Assembly: GCA_002633005.1 (NCBI GenBank)
Contig: NMRA01000350.1
Coordinates: 67,642 to 131,641 of the forward strand
DNA length: 64,000 nucleotides
Reading direction: 5' to 3'
Source: Phoronis australis
Taxonomy: Eukaryota; Phoronida; Phoronidae
A model generated the notes under the pieces. That model worked only from the letters and a program-made list of their open reading frames with translations, was not told where the DNA came from and searched no databases. How positions within the stretch are numbered: position 1 is the first letter of the stretch; every line of letters begins with the position of its first letter. The position numbers and the translations under genes are program-made. This document shows positions 43,101 through 55,200 of the stretch, piece by piece.

Positions 43101-46100
43101 ATGATTTGTAACCATGGATACCGTTAATTTATTGCACAGGAATGTTGAATCCTGTATAGATTTGCTTCGCAGGTATGAACGAGCACGCTGCCAAGAGAAA
43201 ACAAATTGTCACATGTAAGACCCATGGCACACTACGGGGCTAGAATAGTATTTTGACCTTTAGAGGCGTATCTTTATAAATTTCACTTTATTTGAGGTAG
43301 CATGATACAAATTTCGAAATTCAGCCCGCGTCAAAATTCGTCATGTTTTTTTTACAAAATTAGCAAAAAGTTGCCACTGAATCTGTCGTCTTTCTTCTAT
43401 GTATATGCATGTAATTAATAAACTTTGAAGTTAAAACTAAACATTAACATTTACACGTTGGATCACCAGATGACAAAACATAAAAGTTCAACTGGCATTT
43501 CTATTGAACTGCCGGTGGTTTTAGCATGCTTAATTCACAGTATAAATTTTGACAATTCCCAAAGGGATGCGCGCAGATACACTGAACAATACTTGACGTG
43601 CATCCGGATGAGCGCTGGAGACAGGACACCTCACGGAGGTGTGGTTCGTATCCCGAGAAATTTTCAAAATTTATTGATTGTGGCTTAACGTGAGTTGTGG
43701 TTCATTCCAGTCGTAGCCATGTCACGGTTTACAATTTGAGGCCAATTTCATAACACAGTAAGTGGTCTAAAATTAAAAGGTGGGTTTTGTGATGAAAATC
43801 GACTTAATAGCCGCTTAAACAAGCCAGGAATCGATTCTAAGTACGTAAACAGTTACACAAAGACCTAAAATTTTCCAAAGATGAAAAAAGCATCGAGTAA
43901 TAATGCTTGCCAGCAACAGCAGCCTAGGATTTTCATATCCCATTCTATTACAATTTAACTTACCCACGCCAGGTTCACCTGGGATACCTCGGGGACCCAG
44001 TCCACCAGGCTCTCCAGGCGCACCGGGAGGTCCAACGGCGCCTGGCTGACCAGCTGGGCCAATGGGGCCGATTTCGCCAGGTTCCCCTTTGATACTTTTC
44101 CCAGGGGGACCCTGCTCTCCTGGCAATCCAACTTTTCCAGNCAGATGACAAAACATAAAAGTTCAACTGGCATTTCTATTGAACTGCCGGTGGTTTTAGC
44201 ATGCTTAATTCACAGTAAAAATTTTGACAATTCCCAAAGGGATGCGCGCAGATGCACTGAACAATACTTGACGTGCATCCGGATGAGCGCTGGAGACAGG
44301 ACACCTCACGGAGGTGTGGTTCGTATCCCGAGAAATTTTCAAAATTTATTGATTGTGGGTTAACGTGAGTTGTGGTTCATTCCAGTCGTAGCCATGTCAC
44401 GGTTTACAATTTGAGGCCAATTTCATAACACAGTAAGTGGTCTAAAATTAAAAGGTGAGTTTTGTGATGAAAATCGACTTAATAGCCGCTTAAACAAGCC
44501 AGGAATCGATTCTAAGTACGTAAACAGTTACACAAAGACCTAAAATTTTCCCAAGATGAAAAAAGCATCGAGTAATAATGCTTGCCAGCAACATCAGTCT
44601 AGGATATTCATATCCCATTCTATTACAATTTAACTTACCCACGCCAGGTTCACCTGGGATACCTCGGGGACCCAGTCCACCAGGCTCTCCAGGCGCACCG
44701 GGAGGTCCAACGGCGCCTGGCTGACCAGCTGGGCCAATGGGGCCGATTTTGCCAGGTTCCCCTTTGATACTTTTCCCAGGGGGACCCTGCTCTCCTGGCA
44801 ATCCAACTTTTCCAGGAACACCTGGTTCTCCGTTACCACCGGGAATCCCTTGAGTGCCTGGAATACCCTATAAATGGGAGTAAAATCAGTGCGCGGGTAG
44901 GTTTAAATGCTTAATGAGATATTTCTATTAAAAGATATAAGCGCTTCATCGGTGGGTAAAGATGAAGTGAGAATGAACCGACTTCATCTGTCAAAATACT
45001 GGAATCTAGTCCTTACTCCGACCATAATTTGTATTGCATGTACCTCTAAATAACTGACTGTGTTTTCGGCCCTTGAGATTTACCTGCTCTGCCGTGAATT
45101 GTTGTATTCTTTCTTCTTTCTTACAATGTATATAGAGCAATGCAGTAGGGAATCTCGAGTATGCCACAAGGCACCTGAAGGATTATTAGTTTTCATCTTG
45201 CATATTCTCCTGTTCTTTCGACGTTGTGAAAATTACTTACCGGCTCGCCCTTGCCACCTTTAGCGCCATATCCTGGGGTGCCATAGGGCCCGGGATCGCC
45301 CTTTTCTCCCTGCAAAGTACACTTTTACAAATCAATTGTTTCGTAGTTGTATGTAGAACAGAGAACTTATAGGAATCTTCACCAAACTAGCGTTTTGCTC
45401 TGTCTAACTATACTAACAAACTACGATTTTGTTGATTGTGGTGATCAAAGTCGCACTATCGAGAATTGCAGAATTTTTCCCCTTAAACAATTACTCGAGC
45501 AACCACAACGACGGCTGGACCACAACAGTAGTAGAAATAGTAGTATCGTGATAGTAGTTTTGGAACACACTAGTGGTACTGGGATTTTCTGTAGATAAGC
45601 CAATGGGCGTGTATTCGGAAAATGAAAATTTTCAGGAGTTTTGGTAACATCAAGCAAACGCCCGGGCGTTTATTCGGAATAATTTTCCAAATAAGCAACC
45701 CCTGGCGTTTCATCTGATCGGTATATGATCTACCGAAAATTCCAATAGCAATAGTAAAGGTTGAAGTATTAGTAGCAGTGGTCGCAGTAATAAGAGTAAT
45801 AGTACACTACAGTAGTAGTAACATAAGTAGTAGCAGTAACAGTAGCAGTAGTAGTAACAGTAGCAGTAGTAGTAACAGTAGCAGTAGTAGTAACAGTAGC
45901 AGTAGTAGTAACAGTAGCAGTAGTAGTAACAGTAGCAGTAGTAGTAACAGTAGCAGTAGTAGTAACAGTAGCAGTAGTAGTAACAGTAGCAGTAGTAGTA
46001 ACAGTAGCAGTAGTAGTAACAGTAGCAGTAGTAGTAACAGTAGCAGTAGTAGTAACAGTAGCAGTAGTAGTAACAGTAGCAGTAGTAGTAACAGTAGCAG

Positions 46101-46161
46101 TAGTAGTAACAGTAGCAGTAGTAGTAACAGTAGCAGTAGTAGTAACAGTAGCAGTAGTAGT

Positions 46162-46240
<79 letters not shown>

Positions 46241-49200
46241 GCAGCAGCAGAAGTGCATGTTGCATAGACTCAGTAATAGTGTTGGTGTTGGTGGTAATAG
46301 TAGTAGACTAGTAGTAGAAGTAGCAGTGGTAATAATATTAGTTGATATGTTGAAGTACGGCAGAAGTGGCAGTACCGAGGTAGAATTTGTTCAAAATAAA
46401 CCCTATCCTTGAAACCTTGTATAGAAGTTACAGTGATTATTTTCAGGGGCTGCAATATGCCCATTCCCCAAACCCTAGTAATATTTGTAGTAGTTATAGT
46501 GGTAGAAGTAATAGTTGTAGTAATAGTGGTAGTGGTAGTAGCAGTAGTAGTAGTACTTGTAGTTATGGCAATGCTTGCTGTTGGAGAAGCAGTGGTAGTC
46601 TCAGCAGAGTAGAGCAGTGATTTACAACACGCTAGTAACAACAGGAACAGTAACAACAATTGTAGAAACAGTTTTAATAGTAGTAGAGAGTTTCAGCAGT
46701 TAGCAGTCCTATAAGCCCAGTGGTAGTAATAGAAATAGCAGTAGTTTTAGCAACAACAGCACCATCAGCTGTAACAGCATCTGCTGTTTTTGCGGTCGTA
46801 AACAGTGTGAGAAAAAACGAAAGACGCTGCAGCAAAGGTAACAGCAACATCAAAGACAAAGTTACCTTTGGAAGCAGTCAATGTAAAATAAGTCACCAAG
46901 AATTCTACAAACACAATGACATGGACGAGAACCCGGATTGATGTTGATGGCAGAAATAGCCATGAGCTTGGCTGATGCTAACATAGAACTCAAGGCAGTC
47001 TACTGCACCTGGAATTGAGCAAAACGGTCAAACATTGTGGACCTCTTGTTCCGCCGAAGTAAAGGAATGGCGCTTGCAGTAACCTACGGTACGTGAAAGT
47101 TTCATGCTTGGTGTGCCTCACCTTAAGTCCAGCTTTCAGGAGAACCGATTCCTCAATGGCTTTTAGCGCTGCCGAAGTCATATCTACTTTTCCGGGAATT
47201 CCCTGTCAAATTAACCAACAGACAACAATCAATGACAAGGTAGCCAGTCTTCCATTTTTCTAACTGCAACCCGCAAGAAAATACCTTGTTCGTAAAAAAC
47301 GCGTTTCATGAGAAAATTTCTAAAAAATGTAAATGAGCTCGTAAGAAAAGAATTCAATTTCCGCGACAAAAGAACATTGTTCATGTACAGTTGAGGTAGT
47401 ATTAAATTCTTACGCCCACGTGGTTGCTTATTCACAACTGGCTTTTGATAAAGGCATTTCGCCAAAAACATGAATGTTGTAACATCCATTATATCGGCCA
47501 GAATTGAAGTAGCAGCTTTCTCATCTTGTCTTCTCATTGTCCTGGAAACAGTTTTGTAACAGTACTCGGAGAAGCAAGTGTATGAATGGGTTAACAAACT
47601 TGAAGAATATATGATCTCAGATAATTTTACGCGTATAATCGAATAGGTCATGGTAATCGCTTATTTCTGCATAAATCCAGTAGCTTCGATATTTACTTAC
47701 ATCCAACCCTCTTTCGCCCTTAGCGCCGTTTAATCCAGGTACGCCCTTGAATGCAAATAGAAGCAAGTTAAAATATATGAAAGTAAAACCTTCACAATAT
47801 GATAATGTTTGAATTCGGTTACCTAGAGATTTGGTATGACATTTTAAGTATTTCTTCTTCAATTACGTACTTTTAATCAAGAAATAAGCGCAAAAATAAA
47901 ACGTTTTTTTGTGTGACATCCTTATTGGATCCGGGGGCCCGTTCCAAGAAACTGGTTTAAGTTCATTTTTGACTTAAGTCGTGGGTATGTCTCAACTTCT
48001 GAACTTTGAAACTTCCACATCCGTTCACTTAGTCGAACTTAAGACAAAACTTAAGTACAAAACTTAAGTCAAATTTAATATCAATTTCTTCGAACAGACT
48101 TCGGGTGATAATTCTCCAATATCCACTCGGGCTCCAGATAACGGGGGATAACGACTTCGCCATGTAATTATCTATATTCATCACATATTTTTCACCTTCG
48201 AAATGTCAGAGCGTAAACGTCGTTCGATCTGACTGCAAGCGAAATTTCTTCCTAAACCGTATCAAAACAGATTAAGGAAGGAATGAAGACTGACGTGACA
48301 ACTTTACTTGCTCGTCGTGTCGCTCAAAGTCCGCAACTTTATCCTCTGACTAAGGAGCTTACTTGCGCACTCTGAGTAATACTTTTTGTTGAACTTGAGA
48401 ATATCCAAGTTACCCAGCCTTGCGCGCGCCAAAAAAATCTATGGACTGAATAGGCGGGGCCATGGCCCCACTGCGCCCCACCTTGGCTACGCCTGTGGCC
48501 TTATCTGAAGTACATACTCATCCGGGTGAGTCAAAAGTATTGTTCATGTGCAACGGTAAGCTAATTTTGTGTACTTGCGATTATTTCGCTTATTTGTAAA
48601 CTCAGATATGCAAAACAGAGATTATAAATGAGTTCAACATGCTTCACTTAGGTGTGAACAAAACAATATATTCACCGCTGAACCCTTTTTTCCCTTTTGT
48701 CCATTCCAGCCTGGTAAACCGTTCTCACCCTGAAACAATGAGACAAATGGTTTTTACGTACTCAGTGAATTAAAAGTCTAGTGAAAACAAAATCCAAGTA
48801 AAAACGCGTATAGCATATGCCTTTATGTCTGTCTTAATGGACTGATTTCATGCGCCGGCAGTCAACCTGAGACGTGGAACTTACATTTGTCAGTTCAATC
48901 ATTCGTCTCTTACCAAGGAAAATTTACTACACATGTGTTGAAATCTGGTGGTGAAAATCGACATATTGTACTTACGTCCTTGCCATTGCATCCTGGTATT
49001 CCTCGCTCACCTCTGGGGCCAGGTAATCCCTGTTTGCCCTGCTGACCATCGACTCCAGGAATTCCAGGGAAGCCCCTTGCACCCTGGCGGAAATTATAAA
49101 ATCAGCAAGTACGTTTTGCAAGTCTGCCTGGACGATTCAGACATGTTGTCTCAATTGCGTTTCATGTCTTATTATTATCAATTTTCATGATACTATTCTC

Positions 49201-52200
49201 TAGTATCATATCAAACGGAAATAACAACTGAATAAATTATACACCTCGATTGTAGCGACACCAGCTGGAGGCCATTGCGATGATGGAGCTAAACCTCCGA
49301 CCACTCAATTAATGACAGAGAACATTAAAAGCGTTCCTTAAACTGGCGTTGATTTCAGCGAACGTCTGCCAGAAAACAACGAGAATTAGGGATTTTCTAT
49401 AGAACCATAACATGCGCGCACCAAGTCTAAAAATGAGGGGCTCAAATTTTTGAGAATGTGGGCCTGTTACTAAGATTCACGGGGTTCTTTCCGAGCTATC
49501 AATTGGGCATTCGCGAATTTTGGAAGTTACTGCCTTTTAGTGGACTTTTGTTTCGTTTTCTACTTTTTTCAGCGAACGTCTGCCAGAAAACAACGAGAAT
49601 TAGGGATTTTCTATAGAACCATAACATGCGCGCACCAAGCCTAAAAATGGGGGCTCAAATTTTTGAGAATGTGGGCCTGTTATTGTTGACAAAGGAAGTT
49701 ATTACATCCGAAAATTTCAAATTTTAGTTGATCCATTCTTGTTGTTTTATTTACCGATTTATATTCTACTTTTTTCGGAATTTTTGTTTCTCTGAGGCGG
49801 ACCTTTTTGCCCACTTCTCCAAACAGGGTTCTCGTTCGAGCCACCCTGGGTGCGTGTGTGCATAACCGTGGTCAAAGCCAATAACTTCAAGAAGTGTCTC
49901 CCGTTCAAAACAATCCCAAAATTAGTGTTTTCGGCAGTAAAACAGAGATTTAGTATTCCTAATTGCACGATATTACCACACACTCATTGGTCATTACGGT
50001 AAGATAAACCACCACTAATTTGTCATATTTGACTTTGCCCTGCCACTCCGGGATTCGTCTTAACCTCTGTGTGGATCTTTAATATCTTTTTCATGAAAAT
50101 GCACCAAAAGATTAAAAATACATTCCATAGTAAGCAACATCTGCCGCATTCTCCTAAAGAGCACATGAAACATATCGTGGTGGGAAAATAACAGTTTAAT
50201 AATGGCAAAAAACGGCTGTTAAATTTTACAAAAGCAGAGTCTGTTCATATGAAGCCGCTTTTTTCAAATCTCTCAAATTTGCAATATGCATTGGAATGAA
50301 ATCAAGCCAATTTGTTTACTCTATACCCAACTATACCGAGAGGAGACACATTCTCGACCAGAATTAACTCCCCTGTCTACAGTCCTTAGCAAAATCTCGA
50401 CCGTATTGCAAGTACGCTCGCCTTAAAGGAGAATGCCATCCGATTTAATTAGACTTTTTTACCGTCTTAATCGGTCTATATACACATCGCCTCTTATACG
50501 ATCGACCTCACCTTGCCGAGAGATGTCTTGTTAACTTGTGAGGAAGGTGAGAAGTGAACCAGCGACGTCAGCGGTTGGCCGCAGAGTGAATGCCGCTATA
50601 TCGCGGTGCATCGGTTCCCGCTTGTCCGAACTATGAAGCTGCGAAGAAAGCGGGTGTATCGTTTTTCCGACTTCCTCGAGAGCCCGAAATGCTTAGGAAG
50701 TGGTTCGTGGTAGTGAAGAATGAAAGGTACGCTGTTAATAGCAAGTATGAGGCCGTGAAATATCTCCGTGTCTGTGGCCGGCATTTCGTCGACAGTGATT
50801 TCTCTGACGAATTCCGGCTTACCGAAGAACTATCCATACGTTCCGTTGCCTGTGCATGTTCACGGCCTCTAGTATTTCTTGATCAGTGTATTCCGGTTCG
50901 AATTGATAGCTGTGAAACCTACCGATCCGATCCGTGCAGTGTTCGTGGCCGGGGTTGAGCTCTTGGCTAACTAAGTCGGGATTGGCGCCGAGCGAGTTGA
51001 CATGTAGACGTTTATTATTCTGCGTTCTGTTTCAAAATGAATTATTCTCCATCCTAACCAATGCTTATATAAAACTGAAACAAAGTCTGCCTCATTAGAT
51101 ACAAGTTGTAATGCCTTTGCAGTATTTGTGAATGTAATTGAGATGCCAGTAATCAATAAACCACTGCGTTACCGGGTTTTGATACCAGCAATGACCGGGC
51201 ACCGAGGCCCCGTGAGCGCATGCTAATTCAGTGTTTGCTGACAGAAAGCTGTTGTGAAACAATTACTCGATTTTATATCTATGGTCACATATTAAGGGAA
51301 TCTTTATTCAGAAATACAATTACATTATTCAAATCATTGTTACTGTACAACCTTTGACCTGACGGTCTGTGGAAGGGGAACCCGGCTTTGCGGCCCCCGA
51401 CAATTAGTAAGTAGATTTTCAGTTTCGTGGCTAATTTCCATTATTTCTTTGGCTCACCATTATAGTTTTTTCCTGACTGTCGGTTTAGTTTTGTAACTCG
51501 AGCTGGTTTATGTTCGTGCCAGTCCCGGTGGCCGCGACGGGCCTGATCGGGTTCCGAGCCACTGGCCGGGATAACGAGTCAGTCCGGCCGCGACGGACCT
51601 GATCGGGTTACGAGCTCTGGCCGGGATAACAAGCATTTTGTGTGTTTAGAACTCAAAAAATCATAAGTCTAAACAACACAGTTCTAGGTTCTCCTGTCTG
51701 TATTTCACGGAAGAATACTTCGAATTTATCTCCGACCAAACCCCAGACTCCTGGTATGGACCTTGGTAAATTGGCCTGCCGAACTTTGTAGGCTACAGTG
51801 TGTCCAAATAAAAATAAATCTGTAACAGCGAAATCAAAACAAAACGTTTTTATAAGAACTCGGTGTATTTTTAAAAGTTTTACATCGAATTTCGATTATT
51901 TATTGGTGTTAAACGATGAATTCAAGCGATAACCTGACACCATTAACCCGTGTTGTGAACTGCTGAGCAGACTGCGTGTGAAACCAATTACGTCATTGGA
52001 TAATTTCAAAACCTCCGCCCGCCGTCAGGTGCCAGGTAACGCAACCGAACGCGCCGTTATCGAGTAGAACTACTCGATCTAAATCTAAATTGATACAAAA
52101 TGGGTTGTTTTATGGGTGGCATACTCCTTTAATTCGCATTATGCCGCAAGATCCCACAAGGAATCGCCTTGTATAAACGCATCGCGGCGCTCGCTGGTTC

Positions 52201-55200
52201 CCTGCGTGCAGCTAGGTGGTAGCCAGCAGTAGCCCCATGGATATTAGTAAAGTGAAGTCTCGCGGCCTAACGCAAAAGTACGTGAGCAGGATTCAAAACT
52301 TTATTTCGCGCACGTCAAGCAAATTTTTGAGTTTGAAATTAATTCTATGTGTTTAAGGCAAACTAAATCGCGTATGTGAGCCATTCAAGTCGGATTATTG
52401 TTACGAAACGTGTCGGAATTAACTTGACAAGTTGTTGTTGATCGGCCCGCCTGCTGGCACAGTTCAACACAGGAATCGAGGAGTTTGGCCCAATGAAAAG
52501 GTTGAGCTAAATGGATAATTCTTTTCACTAGTTGAATTCTCAGTCGTTTACGATGAAATTTAGTTTGAATTTTGTGATTTTGTATGAATTTTGGCTCCAC
52601 CTAAATGTAATTTCTCATTCGTCACTACGTCTACAATAAATAAGCCATAGTATACCAATATATCCAAAATTCAGCAAGAGCGAAATTTTGCCATTTTTCA
52701 TGATTTTCAGAAGCTTATATATAATATTAGCATGAAAAGTGGTGGAAAATGAAAAGTATGCCAGCGAAATATTTAAACTTTTTTCTTTATATTGATATCC
52801 GTTTCAACAAATGGGGGCATTGATGAATATTTTTAAAAATCGAAGTACTGCAGCATTTGAGAAGGGGATACATTTTCAGTTGCTAAATGGCCTTTACTGA
52901 ACCGATTTTAATGATATGTATATCCAGGGGCAGTTCCAGGATTTTGTGTTAGGGGGACCAGAGCAGAATATTAGCCAGGATTTTGTCATTCAGGCATTGG
53001 CACTACCGATGTGCCAAATGGAATCTGGGAGAGTTTTTTTTTTTGGGGGGGGGGGGTTTGCAGCCCTCTTGCCCCCCCTCTAAATCCGCTATTGATGTCA
53101 AAATGTTTGCTAAAAATTCTGCCTTAAGTGTATTCTTTTATTTTTTTGATAAAAGTATGGGAAAAATTAAGTTTTTTTAATTTAATGTCTCTTCAATTTC
53201 TAACCTGGAAAAAGTCTACAAGTGTACTCTCAACGTAACAAATACTATCGTGTCCTAATCCATTCCTCATCATTTTTTTCATTTCATCTCACCATTTCCA
53301 TTTAGCAATACTTCCAAAAAAATTCAGTCATTTTTCAAGAATCATGCTGACCTTTCCAGGGTTAAAACTGAACTCAAATTTGATTGGTCAAATGGATTAA
53401 ACAGAACCAGTCAAAACTTCCCTAAATTACATAAAGTGACCCAAATTGGTGAAATATTTTCATTAAAACAGTACAGAATATTATTAAAATTCAATTTAAC
53501 TTCAGTTTTAGGGATAGATTCAGTCTATTTTCTTCAAAAAAAATTGTTACACGTTTTCTACCTTGTGGTGGTACTGTAATCAGTTTCATTTTAAAAAAAT
53601 TTTGCATTAAATAAATTGTTTATTCAAGGCTGCAGTGCATCAAAACCATTTAGAATATGAGTATGCTCTTTTTGGATGGTCATTAACACAACGGCTCTCA
53701 ATTCCTATATTATTTGATAGGAATGAAATTGATTTATATTTCATTGAAAGTTTATTGTCCAATTTAATTTTGTTTAATTAAAAATAGACATGATCATTTT
53801 TATCATATGGTGCATAACTTAAGATTGTGAAAACATTGATCTCACTTGGGGAAAAATAATAATTCATATAACCTCAAAGATTTTTGAATAAATGACGAAA
53901 TACTCTGAAAAAACTAGGTTTCTGGTTTTTGCTATTTTTGAATTCATTTGTTACACCAATTTCATTTCTAGAATTGTTTTAAAATATTTTGGAACATAAG
54001 AAATATTTTCACCGAACCATGGCAATTCTTGAAGTGTTTTGTCGTTTTAAAAATGGTTTGGTGACGTTGTCATGTTGTTAACATACTTGTAAAGGACTCT
54101 CTATCTTGTTTTAGCAACACAGTAAGCTATGGATTCCCAAATATAGTTGTCTAAACTTGATATTGTTTGTGGTCTGAAAATTTTGGGTGTTATTTGCTGA
54201 AAAAAGGCTATTTTTGAGGCTGTAAAAATTAAATAACTCGAGAGCCGCCTAAACAATTTAAAGAATATACATAAATGGCATGTCTAAAACTAACATTTTA
54301 GACTATTGAAGTGTTTCTGATGAAATTTGTATTTTGCTTTGCTCTGACTGCTCTATTTTGTAAAACATAGTACGCAAAGGGTGTTTTTGTATTCCTTCTC
54401 AGAAATGTATGCAACACTTTATGTAGTGTTGTTAAGTTTTTTCCTGTTTTTCAATGTAAAAATCAATTCCATTGTATATTCGTGTTGCCATTTTTCACTT
54501 AACAATTGTAAAGTAAGGCAGGGAAATTCCAGACCCCTGTTACTTACTCATTGGAACTGGGAAAATAAAGAAATGAGAAATGTGTATTTTGTGTGTGCTG
54601 TGCTATCTGATAACCACTAAAAATAAGACTGACAAAACACCTTTCATAACCTGAGTCTTTCCCTCTCATGTTGTCTATTTCAAATTTTGTGGTATTTTGT
54701 TTCATTTGGTGGTTTCATTTCAGGTTATAACTTTTTTCTTCTGCAGGCAAAAATATAACACTTAAAACTGAATTCCCTTCACTGTGTATATACTACAAAA
54801 ACTTAATTTATAAGAAATATATTTTCTTTCGAACGTTGAATATCTATTGGCGTCACAAAACCCTAAAGAATATTACAGTGCCAACTGGTCCTTCCAAATT
54901 TTGACTTCTTCAATTCACTGGTTATCTCCACTACTCAATAGTGGAACTGATTCTGTTGTGGCAATTAAACATTCACGCTCAATGCGATATTGAAGATTAG
55001 CTCAGTCTTTTGTTAAAAAGCCATAGAAGAGTCCTGGGGGAAGAGTTCACTTTCACAAAATCAAGTTCCAGATACAACTCTTCGTTCCACATTACTTTAT
55101 AAATATTCTATGTATTTGTGACATTTAGAGGATGTTCAGACACTGAAAGAGACAGATATACATCAGGTCTTAATGAGCATGCCCACCTTCATAATCATAA

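Noticed and set aside
45710-46311. Long open frames on both strands coding poly-Ser/Asn, poly-Leu or Tyr/Cys repeats
   Set aside because: They are translations of an 18 bp and trinucleotide satellite in an intron, open in several frames at once.
47229-47651. 140-codon minus-strand frame with splice-like edges (exon candidate 47415-47541)
   Set aside because: In the phase needed by its collagen neighbours it hits a stop after six codons, and the flanking exons join perfectly without it.
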